Positions 58,020-64,000 of a stretch of 64,000 nucleotides of DNA are shown in pieces. The DNA lies in the NCBI GenBank assembly GCA_902777125.1, contig CACYSQ010000005.1:1-64000 (forward strand). The letters are read 5' to 3'. The translations under genes were made by a program, and so were the position numbers. The notes below the pieces were generated by a model that was given only the letters and a program-made list of their open reading frames with translations, searched no databases and was not told the origin of the DNA. Within the stretch, counting starts at the first letter, position 1. Each line of letters begins with the position of its first letter. This DNA comes from Ruminococcus flavefaciens. Its GTDB lineage: Bacteria > Bacillota > Clostridia > Oscillospirales > Ruminococcaceae.

Positions 58020-60512
58020 ATGGATATTACACTCGTAACGACTTCTTTCAACGATGAGGTCCACGGCTCCGAGAACGACCGCAAAACAGGCTGCGGCATC
58101 AATCTGCTCAGACCTGAGAACGTTACTCGTTACCGTCGTTCAGGTACTATGACGGACCTCAAGGATATAACCTGTGAAAAGTGTAAGGCCGTTCTTGCAA
58201 AGAGAATAATCAGATCTGATAAAAAAGAAATGGATAGGCTCATCAAGGAGGAAAAGCTCCGCGCAAAGAAGGGCATAGTTGATGACGGCATCGTTCCTCT
58301 CGGTAATACTACAGCGAAGATCACCAGAGACCCTGCCGAGGAAGCTAAAAAGGCAGTAGCCGAAAGAGAAGCCGCTGAGGCAAGAGCCGCCGCAGCTGCC
58401 GCAAAGAAGGCTGCCGAGGAGGAGGCGAGAAGAGCCGCCGAGGAGGAGGAAGCAAGAAAAGCTGCCGAGGAAGCAGAGGCGATACGCCTTGCAAACCGTC
58501 CCACTATCACCGGTACCAACGTGCCTATGGACGACAGCCTCGCACAGTTCGCTATCAACGTCCCCAAGGAAGAGAAGGAGCCTCAGAACGCTGTTCAGGA
58601 CGATTTCCTCGCTCAGTTCGCTATCCAGAAGCCCCAGGACGAGGAGGCTTCCGAAGCACAGGCACCTGCTCAGCCTGACGACTTCCTCGCTCAGTTCGCA
58701 GTAAACAACGGAGTTCAGCAGAATGTTCAGCCGGCAGCACCCGCCGCTCCTGTACAGTCGGAAGAACCCATAGTGGATATCGCCACTGAGGACGATATCA
58801 TGAAGATGTTCTCGATAGGCGGTCAGCCTTCAAATATCAACGGCTTCGGCGGCGCACCTGCCGAGGAACATGAGATCATCGACGTTGAGAGCAGTCAGCT
58901 TTCACCCGCAGCAGCTCCCGAAGAGCCCGAGCCTGAGGTGGACCTCTCAACAGTATCCGAGTGGGATATGGTCGCAAACCAGATATTCGGCTACGAGAAC
59001 GCTCCCCAGCCGGCAGCACAGCCTGTTCCCGAGGAAATGGACGAACTTCCGATCGGAGGCGCACCTGTAAACGAGTTCGCCGGCGATCCGGCTTCCGCTG
59101 AGATAGAGGATATCGCAGCTCCCGCATTCGACGATATATCGGTTCCCGAGCCGGCAGCTCCGCAGTTTGACGATATAGCGATGCCTGAGCCGGGAGCTCC
59201 GCAGTTCGACGATATCGCAATGCCTGAGCCGGGAGTACCGCAGTTCGACGACATAGCAATGCCTGAGCCGGGAGCTCCGCAGTTCGACGATATCGCAATG
59301 CCTGAGCCGGGAGTACCGCAGTTCGACGACATAGCAATGCCTGAGCCGGGAGTACCGCAGTTCGACGATATCGCAATGCCTGAGCCGGCAGCTCCGCAGT
59401 TCGACGACATTTCAATGCCCGGACCGGGTGTATCACAGTTCGACGATATCGAAGTTCCGCAGCTCAATGCACCGCAGTTCGACAATATCGCAGCCCCGGA
59501 TATGAACGAAGATAATAATGAATTTGAGGAAATTGGTGAAGATAATATGAATAAGTACAGATACAGCACCCCTGTATTTGCCGATGAGATCAGGAATTCT
59601 CAGCCGACACCGCCGCCCATTCAGCCCCAGCCCGATCAGCCGCAGGTCATAAGCGTTCCGCAGTTTGCAGGCTATGACATGAACGGTCAGCCTATCTATA
59701 CATACGTACAGATGCAGCTTACCGGCTTTGATTCAAACGGTCAGCCGATATTCATGCCTATCCAGGGTCAGCCCGGCGTAACAGCTCCTATGGCTCCGCC
59801 TCCGGCACAGCGTCCTGCTCAGCCCAAGGCTCCCGTTCAGCAGCAGGCAGCTCCGGTACAGCCCAAGGCTCCCGTTCAGCAGGCAGCTCCGGTACAGCCC
59901 AAGGCTCCCGTTCAGCAGCAGGCAGCTCCGGCACAGCCCAAGGCTCCCGTTCAGCAGGCAGCAGCTCCGGTACAGCCCAAGGCTCCTGTTCAGCAGGCAG
60001 CAGCTCCGGTACAGCCCAAGGCTCCCGTTCAGCAGCCCGCAGCAGCTCCGGTACAGCCCTCCGTTCCGCGCAAGAAGCCCCCTGTTCAGACAGGTCCTTA
60101 TACAACTCCTACCGCAAATATCTCCAAGATCGCGGTAAATCCCCACAGCAAGTCCACATCTCAGTCGTTCATCAACGCTATCGCAAACTCCAAGAACTAC
60201 GCTGACAAGAACCTCATCGAGACTCAGGGGCTCAAGGCTAATGCCCCGCTTCTCAATTCTATCGAGGACGCTCTCTCCCAGATGGGTGATGACTCCCTCA
60301 AGAGACAGAAGTCTGCCGCTGCAACGCAGAATGTACCTGTATTCGACGAGTACAAGGGCGGATCAAAGCCTGCCGCAAGATCTTCCGCTCCCAGAAAGCA
60401 GACCGAGGAGCAGGATATCCGCTTCATGACCAAGGCTGAGCTCAAGGCCAAGAAGAAGCAGGATAAGATAGATGCCAAGTTCAAGAAAGATATCGCCAAG
60501 AGGGGCCTTTAA
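58020..60512 (+). CDS. Repeat-rich protein with N-terminal zinc-finger-like module
   Basis: An 830-residue protein of unknown function, start ATG 58020 six bases after GGGAG. The N-terminus has His15, Cys25, Cys52 and Cys55 (GCGINLL; DITCEKCKAVL), a likely single zinc site. An Ala/Glu/Lys helix (about 105-155) follows. LAQFA motifs come at about 176, 200 and 222 (DDFLAQFAIQK). Ten 13-residue FDDIAMPEPG(A/V)PQ units start at residue 370 (59127). A Pro/Gln repeat PVQPKAPVQQAA spans about 600-680. The C-terminus is conserved-looking and basic (SFINAIANSKNYADKNLIET). No signal or membrane segment is seen. Confidence 0.8.
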   Translation: MDITLVTTSFNDEVHGSENDRKTGCGINLLRPENVTRYRRSGTMTDLKDITCEKCKAVLAKRIIRSDKKEMDRLIKEEKLRAKKGIVDDGIVPLGNTTAKITRDPAEEAKKAVAEREAAEARAAAAAAKKAAEEEARRAAEEEEARKAAEEAEAIRLANRPTITGTNVPMDDSLAQFAINVPKEEKEPQNAVQDDFLAQFAIQKPQDEEASEAQAPAQPDDFLAQFAVNNGVQQNVQPAAPAAPVQSEEPIVDIATEDDIMKMFSIGGQPSNINGFGGAPAEEHEIIDVESSQLSPAAAPEEPEPEVDLSTVSEWDMVANQIFGYENAPQPAAQPVPEEMDELPIGGAPVNEFAGDPASAEIEDIAAPAFDDISVPEPAAPQFDDIAMPEPGAPQFDDIAMPEPGVPQFDDIAMPEPGAPQFDDIAMPEPGVPQFDDIAMPEPGVPQFDDIAMPEPAAPQFDDISMPGPGVSQFDDIEVPQLNAPQFDNIAAPDMNEDNNEFEEIGEDNMNKYRYSTPVFADEIRNSQPTPPPIQPQPDQPQVISVPQFAGYDMNGQPIYTYVQMQLTGFDSNGQPIFMPIQGQPGVTAPMAPPPAQRPAQPKAPVQQQAAPVQPKAPVQQAAPVQPKAPVQQQAAPAQPKAPVQQAAAPVQPKAPVQQAAAPVQPKAPVQQPAAAPVQPSVPRKKPPVQTGPYTTPTANISKIAVNPHSKSTSQSFINAIANSKNYADKNLIETQGLKANAPLLNSIEDALSQMGDDSLKRQKSAAATQNVPVFDEYKGGSKPAARSSAPRKQTEEQDIRFMTKAELKAKKKQDKIDAKFKKDIAKRGL
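59127..59516 (+). repeat. 39-bp tandem repeats inside the repeat-rich protein gene
   Basis: About ten copies of a 39-base unit encoding FDDIAMPEPG(A/V)PQ. Middle copies are nearly identical and outer copies have drifted. Confidence 0.9.
59818..60060 (+). repeat. Pro/Gln/Ala-coding tandem repeats
   Basis: Near-identical units encoding PKAPVQQ(Q)AAPVQ, of 36-42 bases. The repeats create spurious open frames on the other strand. Confidence 0.88.
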
Positions 60513-60585
60513 TCATTGACATAGGCGGAGCAAACCGGAAACGGCTGCTCCGCTTGTCACTATACTATTGAAACGAGGAAATACA

Positions 60586-61647
60586 ATGTCTTACAACGAT
60601 ATAAAAACAGAGCTTGAAGCAAAGCTCACCGGCACAGAAGATGAAAAGGACGCTTTTCTGCGTCAGGAGGCTGCAAAGTACGCTTCCGAGGGCAATGTTG
60701 ACGGCTTCGAGGCTGCAAACGACCTCCTCCTTGCAAATATGCCCGAGGCTAAGCGCAAGGAGATAATCCGCATAACCCACGTTGACGGCGTCCGCCTCGA
60801 TAAGCTCTACCTCCAGATAACACAGCTCATGAAGGAGAAAAAGAGCGTTGAGGCAAAATCGCTTGCCGAGCGCCTCTACAAGAAGATAACGGTCGAATTC
60901 AAGGAGACCGATACCGAGAAGTTCGTATCTCTCCGCAATCCCTTTGAGGACAACCTCTATCAGCTCCTCTACAAGCCGGAGAAGACTCTCCGCCGCGCAC
61001 CGTTTGACTTTGCGGAATACCTCACCTCCTACGCCTACCTTATCCTTGAGACTGGCTCGCCGCTTGACGCGATACCGATACTCGAAAAGGCCATCGAGTT
61101 CAACCCGGTTGACTGCGGCCCGAAATTCGAGCTTGCCGAGGTATACAAGCTCCTGAAAAATCGCAGAAGATTGCAGGAGATAACACAGGAGACCCTCCAC
61201 GTTGCCTCCTCACCGGCAGCTATTGCCCGCTGCTATGCGAATATGGGCTACTCGCTGACAGATGCAATGGAGTATGAGGACGCCGCTGCTTTCTATGTTG
61301 CAAGCGTTATGATGTACCCGAATGCCGCGATACCCTATGAGCTCCAGCACCTTGCTGACCTCAAGGGCTCGCCGATAATTCGTCCCGAGCACGAACAGGT
61401 GGTCGAGGTGCTCCAGAAGTACGACATGGAGCTCGGACCTCACCCGGACGTTGTTTCGGTATGTGCAAAGCTTTCCGCACATTATCTTCAGGAGAACGAT
61501 ATCCCGAATGCTCTCCACGCGATGAAGATGACCTATATCCTCACCCTTGACGAGAATGTCAAGAACCTCATTCTCAAGCTCGACCCCTCCGCAAAGAGAT
61601 TGGCAGAGCTGAACGAGATCGCAGGAAAAACCGAAGAACAGAAATAA
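60586..61647 (+). CDS. TPR-type helical repeat protein
   Basis: A 353-residue cytoplasmic protein, start ATG 60586 after GAGG. The second half holds tetratricopeptide-like helices (AYLILETGSPLDAIPILEKA with NPVDCGPKFELAEVYKLLKN; MEYEDAAAFYVASVMMYPNA). The first half is helical and charged. It probably acts in protein-protein binding. It lies 73 bases downstream of the repeat-rich gene, so the two may work together. Confidence 0.78.
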   Translation: MSYNDIKTELEAKLTGTEDEKDAFLRQEAAKYASEGNVDGFEAANDLLLANMPEAKRKEIIRITHVDGVRLDKLYLQITQLMKEKKSVEAKSLAERLYKKITVEFKETDTEKFVSLRNPFEDNLYQLLYKPEKTLRRAPFDFAEYLTSYAYLILETGSPLDAIPILEKAIEFNPVDCGPKFELAEVYKLLKNRRRLQEITQETLHVASSPAAIARCYANMGYSLTDAMEYEDAAAFYVASVMMYPNAAIPYELQHLADLKGSPIIRPEHEQVVEVLQKYDMELGPHPDVVSVCAKLSAHYLQENDIPNALHAMKMTYILTLDENVKNLILKLDPSAKRLAELNEIAGKTEEQK

Positions 61648-61652
61648 CGACA

Positions 61653-61687
61653 GCGGCGCACAGTTTTTACTGTGCGCCGCCGCCGTT
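61653..61687 (+). terminator. Terminator after the TPR gene
   Basis: A perfect 12-bp stem GCGGCGCACAGT / ACTGTGCGCCGC with loop TTTT, then CGCCGTTTT. Confidence 0.8.
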
Positions 61688-61718
61688 TTAAGGGTGGTTT
61701 ATATGAAAAGTGAGGATG

Positions 61719-63809
61719 TCATATAGTATTGGAGGACTTGCGGTTTTCCGGGTCGAAGCTGCCGCCGTCCGGACGCTGACCGCCGTTTCTGCCGCCGCCG
61801 AAGCCTCCTCCGAAGCCGGACTGCGTTCCGATAAGAGATGTACCCTTTTCTGCGGTGAAGCTTTCCGCCTCAGTGCCGCCGCTGTTTCCGCTGCTCAGGT
61901 GCGTCTCATCGGTACTGCCGCTGAATTTTCCGTCCGTATAGAATGTATAGGTCTCGCCCTCGCGGATATCCGGGGAGCTTATGACGATATTATTGAACGA
62001 TTTTGCGGAGGTGAAGCAGACTATCTCGCTGCCGTCGCTGCCGATAAGGGCAATGTTCGTGCCTGCGGAGTAGGTCTTGGTGAAGGTCGCGGAAACCGAA
62101 TTCTGCGTGGAATTTTTACCGGGATACTCAGCCATTGCCGAAGCTCCGGCTGCGACTAACGTTCCTCCGGTCACGGTTATTTCACCGTTGCTGTCGAGTG
62201 CACCGTTCCCGCCGTTGGACGAGCCGTCCACAACGGCAGTACCGCCGCTGATATTGAGGTCGCCGTTGGAGTCGATACCGTCGCCGTCAGAGTTGACATA
62301 GACGATACCGCCGCTGATATTAACGGAAACGCCTGATGAATATGAGCCCATGCCTCCCTGCGACGAGCCGTCGCCGGCGTTGATGCCGTCATCGGAGGCT
62401 TTTATCTCGGTAGTGCCGCCGCTTATGTTGACGACCTTGCCCTCAATGCCCTCGTAGGACTTGGTTATGTTGATCTTGCCGGAATTTGCAATGTCAACGG
62501 TCTCCTCTGCGTGGATACCGTCATCGCCCGCACTGATGGTGAGAATGCCGCCGGAAACAGTGACGCTGCCGTTGGAGTGGAGGGCATCGTCAGCCGAATC
62601 GAGGGTGAAATTTCCGCCTGTTACGGTTATTTCGCTGCCGGCTTTTATAGCCTTTGTGCTGACGGAATCGTCGGAGCTTTCGGAGCTTTTGTTATCCTTG
62701 CCGGAGCTGTCGCGGTCAAAGCCGCCGCCGAAGCCGCCTTTGCCGCCGCCGAAATTACCGGGGTCGAAGTCCTCCGGCATGGAGAAGCTGCCTTCCTCGT
62801 TGGTGGGGAACTCGGGCATACTGTCACGATCAAAGCCGCCGTCAAAGCCGCCTCCTCCGGGGAAGCCCTCACTATGCGTTTTTGTTGAATTGGCACTTCC
62901 GCCGCCGGAAACTACGCTGTATTCGCCGTCCTCGGCATAGAAAACAGTGCTTGCCGAGAAGCCGTCGCCGTCGGAAATTATCGTGAAGCTGCCGTTTCTG
63001 ATGTAGATGAAGCCGAGGGAGGTATCCTCGGTATTTGTTGTTTTTACGCCGTCGCCGCCTGCGTCAACGGTAACGCTTCCGCCTGCCGCCGCGAAGTAGT
63101 CCTTTGCCTTTATGCCGTGACCTGCGGCTTTCACGGAGATATTTCCGCCTGTAACGACAACGTCGTCCTTGCAGCGGATACCGTTGTTGTTATCGGAAAC
63201 GATAGAGAGCGAGCCGCTGCCGTTGAAAGTGAGGCTGTCCGCACTGAATATCGCCGCATCAGGGGAATCGCTGTCCTCGTCCGAAACGGCAGGACTGCTG
63301 TCCGTGAGCTTGTTTTCGGTACCCTCCGCGAGCGTGATGAAGACCTTGTCCGCGTCCTTGACATAGACCGGTGCGGAGGTCTTGGAGCTTACGGAAGCGC
63401 CGCTGAGTACGAGCTGCACCTTTTCGCCCTTTGCGTCAATGATTATCTGACCGTCGTCAAGAGTACCGGTAATGCGGTAAACGCCCTTTGCGGTGATAGT
63501 GACGGTACTGCCGTCTGCGGAAGCACCGGCGCCGTCGATAACGGCACTGCTGCCCTTGAGCTCGATGTCTGCGGTAACGCTGCCGTAGGACTGTTCGAGG
63601 TCGCGGTCGGAGAATATATCATCAAAATTTGTGGAAATGCTGGATAAGGTCTGCGCTTTCAGAGTGCCTTCCTCTGTGGTGACGATAGAAGCAGAGCTTG
63701 TATCGGAGCTTTCCGAGGTGGAATCGCTGCACCCTGTAACTGCTGCTGCGAAGGCAAATGCTGCTGTAAGGAAACCTAAGGATCGTTTGTATGCGCTGAG
63801 TTTTCTCAT
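61719..63809 (-). CDS. Lipoprotein of the Cthe_2159 carbohydrate-binding family (PF14262-like)
   Basis: A 696-residue lipoprotein with signal LGFLTAAFAFAAAVTGC (Cys near 27). The long beta-helix is made of repeated units (GNISVKAAGHGIKAKDYFAA; GSVTVDAGGDGVKTTN; GILTISAGDDGIHAEETVDI; GGTTEIKASDDGINAG). Gly-rich inserts are present (GFPGGGGFDGGFDRDS; GGFGGGRNGG). This is the pattern of the Clostridium thermocellum Cthe_2159 family, described as binding cellulose and acidic pectins. It is probably surface-attached and helps hold plant polysaccharide. Confidence 0.85.
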   Translation of the reverse strand: MRKLSAYKRSLGFLTAAFAFAAAVTGCSDSTSESSDTSSASIVTTEEGTLKAQTLSSISTNFDDIFSDRDLEQSYGSVTADIELKGSSAVIDGAGASADGSTVTITAKGVYRITGTLDDGQIIIDAKGEKVQLVLSGASVSSKTSAPVYVKDADKVFITLAEGTENKLTDSSPAVSDEDSDSPDAAIFSADSLTFNGSGSLSIVSDNNNGIRCKDDVVVTGGNISVKAAGHGIKAKDYFAAAGGSVTVDAGGDGVKTTNTEDTSLGFIYIRNGSFTIISDGDGFSASTVFYAEDGEYSVVSGGGSANSTKTHSEGFPGGGGFDGGFDRDSMPEFPTNEEGSFSMPEDFDPGNFGGGKGGFGGGFDRDSSGKDNKSSESSDDSVSTKAIKAGSEITVTGGNFTLDSADDALHSNGSVTVSGGILTISAGDDGIHAEETVDIANSGKINITKSYEGIEGKVVNISGGTTEIKASDDGINAGDGSSQGGMGSYSSGVSVNISGGIVYVNSDGDGIDSNGDLNISGGTAVVDGSSNGGNGALDSNGEITVTGGTLVAAGASAMAEYPGKNSTQNSVSATFTKTYSAGTNIALIGSDGSEIVCFTSAKSFNNIVISSPDIREGETYTFYTDGKFSGSTDETHLSSGNSGGTEAESFTAEKGTSLIGTQSGFGGGFGGGRNGGQRPDGGSFDPENRKSSNTI

Positions 63810-63864
63810 AAGTATACACCTCTCTAAGTTCCCATTCCCTGCTGTGGTTTTTCTCTATGACTGT

Positions 63865-63870
63865 ATTATA
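63865..63870 (-). promoter_or_regulatory. -10 box upstream of the Cthe_2159-like gene
   Basis: A minus-strand TATAAT lies 56 bases before the ATG. No convincing -35 is seen at 17 bp. Confidence 0.4.
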
Positions 63871-63966
63871 GCCTATGAATATGAGGATTTTGTGATAATT
63901 TTCCGAAACCGGGGAAAAAATTAGAGCAAAGGAAGGTGGAAAAAAGCCCGAAAGCGGACAAAAAAC

Positions 63967-63994
63967 GGGACGCCTTGCAGTAATAAGGCGTCCC
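63967..63994 (-). terminator. Terminator of a minus-strand gene beyond the window
   Basis: A 10-bp stem GGGACGCCTT / AAGGCGTCCC with an eight-base loop. On the minus strand it is followed by GTTTTTTG, so it would end a leftward transcript entering from the right edge. Confidence 0.8.
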
Positions 63995-64000
63995 GGACAG

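Noticed and set aside
59127-60060. CRISPR-like regularly spaced repeats
   Set aside because: The units are multiples of three, lie in one open frame and encode conserved peptides; there are no unique spacers of constant length.
58876-60146. Long minus-strand open frames over the repeat-rich gene
   Set aside because: They arise from the tandem repeats lacking stops on the opposite strand. They have low-complexity products and no RBS.

Overview
The window looks like chromosomal DNA of a Ruminococcus-type member of the Oscillospiraceae (Clostridia). Support: Firmicute gene order in the S10/spc/alpha ribosomal cluster (secY-adk-map-KOW protein-infA-rpmJ), strong Shine-Dalgarno sites, HrcA/CIRCE control of groESL, dipicolinate synthase genes (a sporulation trait), and several secreted proteins with type I dockerins (a cellulosome trait). 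No rRNA, tRNA, CRISPR array, insertion sequence or complete prophage was seen.

Layout. 1-11.6 kb: a single plus-strand run from the 3' end of rpsC to rplQ, closed by a strong terminator. 11.9-13.4 kb: minus-strand rsmD-coaD-coiled-coil gene. 13.8-17.6 kb: two-component system and HtrA protease. 17.7-23.2 kb: a small membrane protein, a large dockerin-bearing rhamnogalacturonan lyase, and two lipoproteins. 23.2-29.4 kb: uvrC, an unusual XRE-cupin-AMP ligase fusion, and prfB. 29.9-31.9 kb: a three-gene phage-tail-like cassette. 32-35 kb: yajC, dpaA-dpaB and a membrane protein. 35.6-39.3 kb: groESL, a CAP-dockerin protein and a YbjN-like protein. 39.6-41.8 kb: a glycosyltransferase and its membrane neighbour. 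41.8-56.8 kb: an extended purine cluster (purE, C, F, M, N, an IMP cyclohydrolase, AICAR transformylase, purD) interleaved with an expansin, paired small membrane proteins and lipoproteins. 56.8-63.8 kb: membrane, repeat-rich, TPR and pectin/cellulose-binding proteins.

The most distinctive finding is a pair of homologous small loci, just downstream of uvrC (25.06-25.37 kb) and of prfB (29.40-29.71 kb). Neither is part of a larger gene. Each holds a minus-strand ORF of 29 or 32 codons for a hydrophobic peptide ending in a shared ICKWLD motif. Each also has a convergent strong plus-strand promoter for a short RNA, a shared hairpin terminator, and a direct repeat. One repeat copy lies in the 5' end of the short RNA and the other covers the toxin start codon. 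This is the architecture of par/Fst-type type I toxin-antitoxin systems. The repeats differ completely between the two loci although the rest is homologous, which predicts two non-cross-reacting pairs.

A second genome-scale signal is a family of short palindromes with GTAGGGGCG/CGCCCCTAC ends and variable cores. They sit only between genes, often in mirrored pairs, including inside the groES-groEL and purine gene runs.
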